Source: Tigriopus japonicus (taxonomy: Eukaryota > Arthropoda > Copepoda > Harpacticoida > Harpacticidae). Taken from it: DNA of 64,000 bases. Both the position numbers and the translations under genes were made by a program. The notes below the pieces were generated by a model. The model saw nothing but the letters and a program-made list of their open reading frames with translations, made no database searches and was not told the origin of the DNA. Positions 52,151 to 63,224 of this stretch are shown piece after piece; positions within the stretch are counted from its first letter, which is position 1, and each line of letters begins with the position of its first letter. The stretch is from positions 3,816,703 through 3,880,702 of the forward strand of contig CM021316.1 of the NCBI GenBank assembly GCA_010645155.1, read 5' to 3'.

Positions 52151-53162
52151 CTAGTCCAGAGAGGCAAAACAGCCAATGCTGGACAGTCTGTCCAGATCTG
52201 GGACCATAGTACTGTAACGGCACTACAGACAGTGATGGCAAATGAACAAAAACCATTTCCTGCCACCTGGCAGAAAATGGTGGCAGAAAATGGCAGAAAC
52301 TATTTTTTTAGAAACTCATATAAATCAATGTATTTCATACTTAAACGGATAAAATTTGGCCCTTTTGATGTTTAACTATGGCCTTACCATCCCTCCAAAA
52401 GTTCATTGCATCGAAGAAGGAAGATAAAAATCGTGAAATCGATCTCCTTGATTCGTTTTTGAATTTCCTTCGAAGTCAGGGTGGCCAAATCGAGCACTTT
52501 TTTTCGTCTTAAATATACACCGAGAGTTGGAACTTGAATGCACTTGAATTCTGTAATGCTGGGTCACTATTTGAACACAATAGCTGAGAAATGTTGGCTT
52601 TTCAAAATGTTTAAAAATCGTAAATGCTAACATTTTTAAAATTTGAATACTAAGGCCAAAGGTATATTTTTCAAATCCAATTACAACAAAGTCTTACAAG
52701 GATTATTTGAAGAAAAATAATTGTGTTTTTTAAGGTAAGTTCCTTTACTCAAATATAAAATAAAATTAAACACTGGCTTTCTTAGCTTTTACAATTGCAA
52801 TATGTTTGATGAATAAATTACGACTTAACATTCCGTTTCAACATAGTCTGATTTGCAGATGCTTGCTTGCTATAAACCGAATTAGTTAAAAATGCATTAT
52901 TTTAATACCAAATAAACAAAATTTGAAACCTAGTCCCAAACAAATCATTTTCGTTTACTTTTGAAAGAAATCGATATTGGGGCTTTACAGAAAGTTGTAA
53001 CAAATATTTTCTGGGACACAATTCATGTATTAATTCGTTTAATTAATTACGCTATTAATTATTACACATCAAGCATTCTAGACAATAGGGATAATCTTAT
53101 TCTTATGTCCCACTTCAACACTATCTAACATTTAAGTGACTTCGAACTGCAAAATATATGTT

Positions 53163-53256
53163 NNNNNNNNNNNNNNNNNNNNNNNNNNNNNNNNNNNNNN
53201 NNNNNNNNNNNNNNNNNNNNNNNNNNNNNNNNNNNNNNNNNNNNNNNNNNNNNNNN
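53163..53256. other. Assembly gap (94 Ns)
   Basis: A run of N. It falls exactly at the 3' tail of the LINE on the minus strand, so the tail repeat probably broke the assembly. Confidence 0.99.
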
Positions 53257-53749
53257 AGGAATGGGATTCCCTGTAAAGAGAGTTAATCATTATTATAGTT
53301 TCAATAATTAATGTTTATATGAAATTTGATCTACCAATGAGTTACTGTTGGCAGATCTATACAACCATTGTATAGTGGGTTGGTCAGGAATAGTTTTTTA
53401 AAAATAGTCCAATCTTACCTTAAATGTTGTTAGAGGATCAGCTCCTACATATTCCCGACGAAGGCAAATAGGCAACAAATTGAACAATGAAGGAGCCCGA
53501 TAAAGAAGAGAGGAGCACTTCATTGTTCGAACTAGCCTTGATTCCTTAGGATTTGGAGGTGCTCTCAGAGCGCACGTAAAACCTCTACGATCGCTACAAC
53601 TGATCTAAAATCCTGGGTTAGGACAGAGCCCATGAATGCTCTTGAAAACATACAGTATCAGATACCTTTCATACCTTCTCTGAGTACTGTACAACCCTAA
53701 CTTCTGGAGCCTCTCCCAATACGAGAGCTCTCTCATTCCTGTGATGTTC

Positions 53750-54307
53750 CTAGTAAAACATCTTTGGACCTGCTCGACCTTTTGCAAACCTTCTTGGAGC
53801 CCAAATGGGTGAGGCATATTCAAGATGCGGCTGAACAATCGACTTGTACAGAGTTAGCATTGTAATACTATCTCTGGACTTGAAAGGGCGATAGATCCAG
53901 CCGCACGTTTGAAATGCCTTCCCCACTTTCAACTGGATATGCTCATGAAACTTTCCATCATCTTGGACGACAACTCCCAAATCTCTCATGAACGATACCT
54001 GCTCAATATCACAACCTCCATTGTCTTTGAGTGGAACATCTAATTTTGACGCCCCATACGTCATTGTGCGGAATTTCATCCCGTTCAATGCCATGTTACT
54101 CTTGCCAACCCAAGAGTAGATTTTATCCAAGTCCTCAACTAAACATTTCGAGTCCTGACCATTCCTTCCACAAACTAATTTTGTGTCATCAGCATATGAA
54201 GAAATACTGGCTTTTGTTCTAAACTTCTGGAGAGGAGCAATAAAGAGAATAAACAAGAGCGGACCTAAAATTGAACCTTGCGGAACACCTGACTTGACAT
54301 CATACAT
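53750..54307 (-). pseudogene. LINE reverse transcriptase palm segment
   Basis: Contains VPQGSILGPLLFILF and the YADD catalytic box, followed by the thumb. It is cut from the segment above by a stop and ends in a frame change, after which the frame continues at 53838-53605. Confidence 0.8.
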
Positions 54308-54671
54308 GCCGCTAGGAGATCCTTCGACTTTAACTATTTGCTTCCTTTCGCTTATAAAACTATCAATTCAAGTCAGGACCTTACCCTGGACCCCTAACTC
54401 TTTGAGCTGATCGAGCAAAAGACCATGCATGATCTACCTTATCGAAGGCCTTGGCAAAGTCAAAATAGACTACATCAACTGACTCATGGCTTTCGAGCCC
54501 TTCAATGATTTGCTCAATATGATCGACCAATTGGGTTACTAAACTAAAATGAGCTCGAAACCCATGCTGTCCAGAAGGAATTAAATCATGGACTTCCAAA
54601 TAATCTACAAGCTTAGACTTCATAATCTTCTCAAAAACCTTTGCAACGCTGGAGGTCAGAGAAATGGGCCT

Positions 54672-55724
54672 TTAATTACTAGAGAGTGACTTATCTCCGC
54701 CCTTAAAAATTGGAAAATGAGCTACTTTTAGAGAGGAGGGAAACTTGCCCTGATCTAAAATGCAACGCATCAAATAGGAGAAAACAGGGGCAAGAATCTG
54801 TGAACATTTCATCAGAAACTGAGATGTCACACCATCAGGTCCAGGAGAACTCGAGAGCTTTAAGCTCTTGATGGCCTCAAAAGCATCTTGATCTGTGACT
54901 ACCAGATCCTCCAATCGATTATCCTGACTATCAATGCCAGTCTCATCAACAACATTGCTGCAGTCATGGCCTGCTCTGACTACCCTTTTTGGAATTGAAA
55001 ATACTCTTGAGAACTGATCTCCAAGCATATTGGCCATAACCTCACTATCATTGACGGTTTTACCGTCGACCTCAAAAGGTCCTACAGGATGCTTCATTTT
55101 TCTCTTTGTATTTGCGAACGAGAAAAACGCCTTTGGATTAGTCTTAACCTCCTGGACAACTCTACTTTCCTTTTCCATCTGATCAGAATCAATGGAGGCC
55201 CTAATCTTAGCTTGAACCAAGGTCAATTTATTTTGGAGGCTAGCTACAACTAATGGATTTGAAGTACGCCGAAGTCTATTCGAAAGCTGACAACTCCGTT
55301 TGAACAACTTCTTTCTAACATTTGGAATTCTAGACAATGGCCTACCTTTTGCCACTATTTCTGGAATACCAATGGACAAACAAACCTCGTCAAAAAGTGA
55401 AATTAGCTTATTGATAGCTCTATCTATTGATGGTTCCTGCTTTAGAATGGAAATCAAGTCCAACTCGCCTAATCTTTCAACAATAATGGGCCAGTGTTCA
55501 TCTTTGAACTTAAACTTGGCCACGCCCACCTTTTGAGCACGTTTAACTCTAGAGCTTGCCGGCTTTTGAGTAATGGTCGACCCTATCTCAAGAATGTGAT
55601 GATCTGAAAGACCACATGGGGCAACATGGACATATTGAATCAGATCAGGGTCATTGGAAAAAACTAAGTCCAGAACACTTTCTGCTCTGGTTGCAACACC
55701 AACGTGTTGAGAGAGATTACGCAA
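54672..55724 (-). pseudogene. LINE endonuclease end and start of reverse transcriptase
   Basis: A 350-residue open stretch. It begins in the endonuclease (ATRAESVLDLVFSNDP, LSDHHILE) and reaches the reverse transcriptase fingers (AIKSLKLSSSPGPDGV, PIFKGGDKS), where a stop codon ends it. It is the longest surviving piece of the LINE. Confidence 0.8.
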
Positions 55725-56483
55725 GATCGCAAACTCTTCTAATTTTTCGAAAGACGGCGATGCTGTTTTCGAAATGGGAATGTACCCATCCGGACTAACC
55801 TCCCACTCTACAATGCTAGCCGGAAAATTGAAGTCGCCAACAACAAAGAGTCGAGAACAAACCTCTCGATCTAACTAGATCTAACTCCTTTCCAATGAAT
55901 TGGAGAGCTGACAGAAACGAAGAAGAGCTACAAGAAGGTGGCCGATACATTGTTACAACCGTAAGATCGAGGGCAAAATCAAAACTTCTACTTCTCCATT
56001 CGACATTTGTACATGACTAAGAAGTAAGTCTTTCCCTACATATAGACATACGCCCCCATGTGGGAAATAAATATGATAATTATAATATCAATATGAAATA
56101 TGATAAAAGTATATCATAGGAGATTTTGATTATTTCACACAAACTTTCGTCATATTTTCAATTGAAGTTCTTATCTCAGCCTGAATTATTATCACTAAAT
56201 GGCACATGAAAAATATGGCGATTTTAAACCAGGGAATATTTTATAAAAATACGTGTTGTCAAACATAATGTGTATTTCTAGTTATTTTAACAACAACAAT
56301 GATGTTTACATTTAATTTTGAGTTAACAGTTATTACTCTCAAATATTTGTGTAATCTTTAATAATATTTGACTCTTTTATTGGAAAATAAAAAAAGCAGA
56401 AAAAACAGTTTTTCCAGCAAAAGCAGATTTGCAGTTGAACATCTGTCTATGCGTACTTTTGTCTATTAGCAGCCATTTTCTAC

Positions 56484-56610
56484 CACTTTCTGCCACTTTC
56501 TGACAATTTATGCCACTTTCTGACAATTTATGTCACTTTCTGACAATTTATGCCACTTTCTGACAATGTATGCCACTTTCTGATAATGTATGCCACTTTC
56601 TGACAATTTA
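56484..56610. repeat. Minisatellite, 20-bp unit
   Basis: Six or seven copies of TGCCACTTTCTGACAATTTA with minor changes. Confidence 0.88.
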
Positions 56611-56681
56611 TGCCATTTTCTGCCACTTGGTGGCAGAAAATGGCAGAAATTCAGTAAAAGCCAAAATTTGCCATCAATGAA

Positions 56682-57243
56682 CACGGCGTTTAATTGAGTT
56701 GGGTAAGTCATTTTTAAGTTCCAAAGTCATTTGAGACCAGTTTTGACGTGAAGAGACAATGCCACACATGTTAACGAGTTCAGTTAATTAGGTCATGGGC
56801 CAAAAATTGATATAATGTCACTTAAAACTGGCTTAAAAACAAATTTATGAAACTTTTCTTCTGGATATCTGTTAGGCACACTTATTTCGGTAATGATTCA
56901 TAATATTGGTGAAATCTATTAAGCCGTTCAGTTTTTAATGGCTATTTTCAAACACAATTCTCGAAGGACGCGATCGGACTTTTGTTCACCCAAATTCGAA
57001 GAAGGGCTCACTAGATTAAGTCAATATTTCGGGTTCAGGCAACAACAATCTTAGGAATAGGTGATGAGAAAAATTCAGAAAATTGTTTTTAAGCAAGTTT
57101 TAAGTGACATTATATCAATTTTTGGCCCGTGACCTAATTAACCGACCTCGACTTTATATGCGGGATTGTCTTCTCACTCCAAAACTGGTCTCAAATGTCT
57201 TTGGAACTTAAAAATGACTTCTCCACCTCAATTAAACGCCGTG
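56682..57243. mobile_element. Palindromic MITE, 562 bp, CAC ends
   Basis: CACGGCGTTTAATTGAG at the left and CTCAATTAAACGCCGTG at the right. The arms continue inward with GTCATTTTTAAGTTCCAAAG and its mirror at 57203-57222. The flanks TGAA (56678-56681) and TGAG (57244-57247) differ by one base. CAC ends with a 4-bp duplication suggest a Chapaev-type non-autonomous element. Confidence 0.65.
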
Positions 57244-58105
57244 TGAGTACACTGCCTTGGACTTCTCCACTCGTGACCTCTTTCCAACCGGATTTCTTCC
57301 CATTTAAGGTGACTCTTTGGGTCCGTCCAATGAGCCAGTCCTGGATCCAGCTCAATAATTCACCCCGAATCCCAAATCGGTGAAGCTTTGTTATAAGGAT
57401 GCGATGTGGGACAAGATTGAATGTCATCTTGAAGTCGAAGTAAATCATATCTATAGGTTTTCCTCCTTCCAAGATTTTGGTGATGGGATCGAAGAACTGG
57501 ATAAGATTCGTTGTGCAGCTATGATGAGACCAGAATCTGTGTTGGTTGGGGGGAACCATATCATTTTCTTTGATGTATTCGTAAATCTGATTTTTCAGGA
57601 TGGTTTCCAGATGTTTGCCAATTGTACTTGTCAAGGAGATTGGTCTGTAGTTCATTGGAAGCTTCTTTGAGCCATTTTTATGCATCGATGTGACATTCGC
57701 CTGTTTCCACTCCTTTGAGACTTTTCCTGATTCCGTGCTCTTGCGGAACAAGAACAACAAAGGGTCAAGAAGAGACGTGGCCGTGGTTTTAAGAAAGTAT
57801 GGGCTTATCCCATCTGGTCCTGGAGATGAGTTCCAATCAAGCCTTTCAATCGCTCCCTTGATGGCCTCCTTTGTAATGCAAATCTCACTCAACGTATCAT
57901 TTTCATCGGTTCTCGAGAACGAGGGGTAGGGGCTTGGCGTCTTCAAGTGGAAAACCGATGCAAAGTATTGATTCAGCTCTTCTGCTTGATCTTCGTCCGT
58001 TTCCAACGTCTTTCCCTCAGCGGTAGTCAATGGTCCCACCTCGTTGGACTTGGTTTTGGTGTTAATGTATTGGTAGAATTTTTTAGGATTCGATTTGGCA
58101 TTTTA
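57244..58105 (-). pseudogene. Second LINE fragment, reverse transcriptase without catalytic box
   Basis: Codes AKSNPKKFYQYINTKTKS, then LDWNSSPGPDGISPYFLK, NYRPISLTSTIGKHLE and YFDFKMTFNLVPH. The catalytic Asp normally seen in YFDFSKAFD is Asn here, and the frame ends at VQGSVL where the MITE begins. The YADD box is missing. It is a different family from the LINE at 53257. Confidence 0.8.
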
Positions 58106-58500
58106 CTCAGTTTGGATCGAAATAAATACCCAAAGACTGGTCTGGTCTGGTCTCTCCACTCTCTTCACTGACATGTGCGAAATGCCCAAATCCCTTGCGA
58201 ATGACCTCATTGACTTAGAAATAGAAATGACAATAGAAATAAAGTTGTTCCCAATTGAATTGTGGGTCCAAAAAATGCCAAAAAAGTGGGGCCCTTTTTG
58301 CCAATGTCTTGAACTTCTTTGGGTCAAGTTTGGACTTGCGTCCTCTCCCAGCCTTTCTCTCAATATTCTGGGACCGCCTCACAGCATATACAGTGGGTCT
58401 GGACACGCCCACTTGGTGGGAAATCTGTGTTGGCGTTTGGCCAGCGAGCGCGGATCGAAATTCGTTTGTCTCTTTCCATATTGAATATTTTGAGAAATAT
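58105..58500 (-). pseudogene. Tc1/mariner transposase N-terminal remnant
   Basis: Two broken minus-strand frames give helix-turn-helix motifs: TPTQISHQVGVSRPTVYAV followed by NIERKAGRGRKSKLDPKKF, and then SKSMRSFARDLGISHMSVKR. Such paired helix-turn-helix domains start Tc1/mariner transposases. No catalytic part remains. Confidence 0.7.
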
Positions 58501-61500
58501 AGCAGCTAGAACGTTCTTTTTTGTTTTGTTTGATAACTATATCTTTATGCTATATTATAAAACGGAATAATTTGTCTACCACAACCCAATCTTGAGCTAT
58601 TGGTCAAATACTGAGTGTAAAGAGTTTTTCGTTACGCCCGGTAGCACCAATAATCCAGAAATAGTTTTTACAACTTCTTTCTAGGAATTATGTATCTCAT
58701 TTTCTACCCAATATAATGAGCATATTAAATAGTAAGCAGGGGCATCTAAATGTAAAATTGCGACAATTCTAGGGACGTATTTGTCATTGGATTCACACCA
58801 AAATTGGAATGATTTGAATTTGAAAAGAAAATGAGCCCAATAAATCAGTTCAGCCAACGGCCCTGTTTTACCATTAGCAATACTAACACTCTCACTGGAA
58901 CAACCTATTGTGCATGCCCCATTGCGGCTCAGATCTTCAGATTTATTTCTCTTTATAGGCTAATTTCATATGAGGTCAATTGATATATTTTTGTTGTTAA
59001 AGAGCAATCCTGAGTGAGCGATAAAAATAAAAAGACAAAAAGATTTCGCTGACACCTTCAATCATTTTTACCACAATATGACCCTAATTGTTTCTTTTCT
59101 ACCTTGAACCTCAAAAAAGCTTTCAAAATAATGCTGCTTTGCTCGTGAGTTGGTTTGCAGAGCATTAGTACTGAATGACCTGTAATGGCATAACATTTCG
59201 GTTTCGGTTATGAGGCCTTTCCGTCCATCACTAGTGAAAGCCTTCAAGCCATTTGGGAGACAAAAATGCCAGTTTCGCAAGTCAAGGTTACAAGGCATTG
59301 CAACAAGAATTAGAACGAGTTTTTCTCGTTAAGAAACACATTTCATGGACACAGTGTTTGGAAATTTCCATACAAACTTGATTTTTTTGTACCATGTGAG
59401 CTCAAGCACTTTATTTCTGGTTGCTTTATAAAGAATGTCGTTAAAGGAGTTCATGGCCCGTTGAGTTTCACGATAAAAGTGCGAAAAGTGCGATCTCCTA
59501 ATCGGGGTATTTGACCAAGGATTTGCCACTCATTTCGAGATGGAAAGTTAGGACAACCCCACTGATCACGACATGATCTTCTCATTTTTGTTCATCCGCA
59601 CTTGGGGCTAGCTGAGTGCCACAGATATGAGGATATTAGGTCACATATTGAAATGGATGATTGTAATTGCAACTCGTTACTCCGTGTTTGTAAGATTACG
59701 TTGGAGGCTTCGTTCTAGCTTTAATCAGCCTGTCTTAGCTTACGAAACGTGCGAGAGCTGCAGTTAAAAGCTTAAAACCCGATAAGTCACATGTGCCTTA
59801 TGACAAAATGAGAACAGAATCGGTTAGGGCATGACTTCACGGGAATAACCGATTAATCAATTAATACATAGGAAATGGAATAATCCGTTTATCCGTTATG
59901 TCAGACGGATTGATCAAACAAATTTTTAAAAAAAGCTTTTTCTTTTTTTGTGCTTTTTATCAAATTGAAAAATTTCTCCCAAAAAAGCTTGAAATTGAAG
60001 ATTCCAAAAGACCTTTAAACCAAACATATATGCACTTTAGTAGACCTGTTTCAAGTGCAGGCGTTTCAGACCCAAAATGCAAAGTTTTACTACCCAAACA
60101 CCAATCTAAATTTACAACAACATTTTTTTCATTTGATAATTTTTTAACAAAAAATCAAGACCTGTGAATGTTTTTATGGTCATTATGGCCCCTAATTGTG
60201 AAATATATCACTACTGATCAAAGTTTATGAAAATTGAAATGCTTTTGCTATTTCTTTCCTTCCTCAACAGAGCTTTTTTACAAAGGTATCTGTCTATGAT
60301 GCAAATTCAAGTTAGTCCAAAAAATTGTGTACTTTTTAGGCATTTTTGGCGTTTTTGTGTGCATTTTTTGTGCAGCCCTCTAAAATGAACATGTGTCTCT
60401 CGCCAGAAGTCAAATCCCTTGATGTTTCCCACATCAAATCATGAAGCTGCGAAGTATGAACATAGAGAACAAGAAAAAAGTGATTACAACATAAATGTGA
60501 TTGAAAGAGAATAGTAAAGAGACAATACATATCATCCATCTAGAGGGAATTCATCATCTTCCTTATGAATCTGGAAGTCTTAAGTGAATTAAGTTCGATA
60601 TCTATGTTTTTGTTGTCATTTTGTATTTTTTGGATCTATCTGGCGATGGAATTTGCACAATTTTCCCTTTGAGTCTGTTTCATTTGCCTCTTTTTTTGTG
60701 CATGACGGGTTTATATGTTATTTTTGTTTCACAATCTATCATTAATTTCATTTTAGTCCAAAATTTCATGATTCTGTGTAAGGTTTCAAAATTCTTATGA
60801 TATGATGATATTTTATATTTTGCACTCTAACAAATAATCCATTTGTAGAAAATAAGTTATCAAGACGAAAAAAAATCGCTAAATCGTGGTTGATAGAAAA
60901 GTGTATTTTATGTAATTATTATCAAATGTCATTTCAAACTTTGAAGTGTAAGGGTGTGCTCTTAGCCAAGCAAACACAAAAATAGAATAGTTTAGAGTCA
61001 ATTTTCCTCCTTCAGAATTTCACATGATTTGTCGTTGCAGCATTCAGGCTTTTCAGCGCTTCTTTCTTTTTGGACGATCAATGAGCTCTCCATTGTTTTA
61101 AACGTGCCATATTTCAACAATTTTACACGAATTAAAAAAAATAAAGTAATTTTTACATCAAGGAACAGTTAAAAGATCTATTTTTTAAGTAAGTCTCATG
61201 TTTTCAACCTCATCATTGGTAGGATAGATTCTAATGCAGTTAAATATACGTCTGAGTATTGTCACAAAATCGAACGATTTATTCTTTAGAATAGATAAAT
61301 TGGCCTAAAGACTTTAGATTGACTTAATACTTTCAGCCCATCTTGATTTGGCACAACTCGGTTATTTTTTTTTTCTTCACATTGGGTTATATTCATGATT
61401 TGGATTGCCTTCTTTTACTGAAAAAAGCTTGCTCTTCTTCAACTTTGACAGTAATAAAAACCAGAAATCAGAATATTCCAATCTTTCAAATTTTATAATA

Positions 61501-62870
61501 CCACATTACAACTTTGGTAAAGGAATTTTGATGTGCGGGCATCTCAAAAAGCTTTGAGGGGGCCCTGGGTCAAAAAAGTTTAAGGACCCTTGTTTTACAC
61601 CCAGGGGCGCAACACTTGTTCACCATTTTGGCAAGACAAAAGTGCGATAATTTTGGAATGGGTTGGCTCAGCTTTCCTGTAGGTAAAAGTTGAAAAAAAG
61701 CCAAACCAATACTAAACGTCCTGCCATTAACTTGCCAAAAATAGCATTTATTGGTAAAGAATAGGAATCTGCGAATGCAGAAAAATATAGCCAACTTTCA
61801 TTTTTGAAAGTGAATTTTACAAACATAAAAAATTCTAGTTTATAATAACTAGCTGCTTTCGGTTTTAGTTTCGCTTATGCCCTCTTTCGGCTGAAACTTT
61901 TGGTTTTGGTTAAACGCAACCAACACTGCCAAGTTTAGAATATTGACATCCTAATAACTTCATCTTAAGTCACTTGACGTTTTCAGTGTAGGTTTCTTGA
62001 TTAAAAATGAATTGTTTTGCAGTATTGCTAAGAAGGAATGATTGGCATTAATATTCAAAATAATTCATTGCATAAATATTAGGATTTGTCAACTTGGCCT
62101 GTTTTAGCATTTTTCGAAAATCCTTCAGGGACCCATTGGGGGTCCTGGCCCCCTGTTTGAGAACCGCTGCTCTAAAGTAAAGCTGACCCGATCCAGTCTT
62201 CAATGTGTGAAAATGTGTGATACGTGCTCGCATTATGAAAACCCTTACAATGAAGCCAAGATTGTGATTAATTCTCTGACGTAGTGCACTTGATTTGGAA
62301 GTTTGTCTAAACACAAAAAATTGGTTCGTTTATTTGTATTTTGTAGGTAATCATTTAGAGATTAGGAATTCTTGAAGTTTCTTTTCTTTTACCTACACCT
62401 GTTACATGTTGACAAAGAAACTCATTGACGTTGTGTTGAGGAGAGTGTGATTAAGTCCTGAAGAAGGCCTTGGATAACTCTTGATCGAGGTGTTTGTCAA
62501 AGAGAGGAACTTTGTTGTCCTTTTCCGGATACATGTTTTGAAAATTACTTTAAGAACACATAAGAAGCCTTTTGATTGTTTTATTGTTTTGAAATAACAA
62601 AGAGCACATTAATCCTCGTAGTACACTCTCAATGAGCCGTGCTTTAAGGTCTCCGCGGCAACAACCATTCGAACCTGAGAGAAGTGCAACTTGTCGCGTT
62701 CTCGATTGGGTGAGAGAAGTGCTGTCTAATTCGGAGCTCGAGGTTAGTCCACATGATGGGCCTGATGAGCGAGAAAACGTGGGTGGAGTGAAAACTTTCG
62801 GTGTAGCGATGGATGAAAGTAGGAACATCGTCGTCTCCGAACCGTGAAAAGTGGACCCGAGATACGAAAC
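58501..62870. other. Intergenic, scattered hAT remnants
   Basis: No gene found. Recognisable pieces: 59205-59243 (end of the CCGAAA-rich hAT family, TTTCCGTCCATCACTAGTG), 61853-61917 (inner part of the same family), 61555-61610 and 62124-62172 (hAT-type ends with GTTTGAGAACCGCTGC). The rest is AT-rich. Confidence 0.5.
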
Positions 62871-62931
62871 GTATATAAGCCAAATGACTTCAATTGTCGG
62901 TTTTACTTCCCGTTCTTCGTGGTAAAGACTT
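62871..62931 (+). promoter_or_regulatory. Candidate promoter and first exon of the neuropeptide gene
   Basis: A TATA box (GTATATAAG at 62871-62879) is followed by TCAATT, a possible initiator, about 20 bases later, and by CGTGGTAAAG, a possible donor at 62932. A 5' UTR intron to the acceptor TTTCTAG at 63209 would put the ATG at 63225 in exon 2. This is inference from signals only. Confidence 0.4.
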
Positions 62932-63224
62932 GTGAGCCAGAAAGGTGGATTGTTTAACCCATTACAAATAGATCGGTACGGTTCAAAGTACGAGATAAGT
63001 GTCGAAATTCAAAACTTACCCGCATCGTCAGTGAAAACCACAGAACCGCAAATGGAATAAATGGAACTAAATGTGTAAAAGAGGTCCTTAAGCCCCACAG
63101 GATAAAATGTTTGGTTTCTACCTCATGGAAATCAAGACATTTTGTCACTAGCTTCATCTCAAATCTAAAGCTAAAAGAATCTAAAATCTATTTCATATTT
63201 TATTTCTAGGTTTCAAGCTTGGCC

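Larger units (their letters stand above)
53257..56066 (-). mobile_element. Non-LTR retrotransposon (LINE, CR1/Jockey-like), disabled
   Basis: Reading from 56066 down: endonuclease remnants (GGVCLYVGKDLLLSH, VGDFNFP, LSDHHILEIG), reverse transcriptase (SPGPDGVTSQFL, YFDFAKAFDKVDHAW, SGVPQGSILGPLLF, then the catalytic SSYADDTKLV), and a C-terminal part with ERLQKLGLYSTQRRYERYL. Breaks: a TAA where NYRPISL is expected (about 54675), a TGA at about 54367, frame changes near 53795 and in the endonuclease. The 5' end is truncated. The clade is given from overall look only. Confidence 0.85.
52230..56679. mobile_element. Possible hAT-like element bracket split by a LINE
   Basis: CAGTGATGGCAAATG at 52230 and TTTGCCATCAATG ending at 56679 are inverted and both lead into blocks of TGGCAGAAAATGG/TGCCA repeats. 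No 8-bp duplication is visible and the right end is degenerate, so this is only a candidate. The LINE at 53257-56066 would be a later insertion. Confidence 0.35.

Noticed and set aside
63219..63224. TTG two codons before the ATG of the neuropeptide precursor as start
   Set aside because: The ATG at 63225 is the normal start and gives a complete signal peptide.
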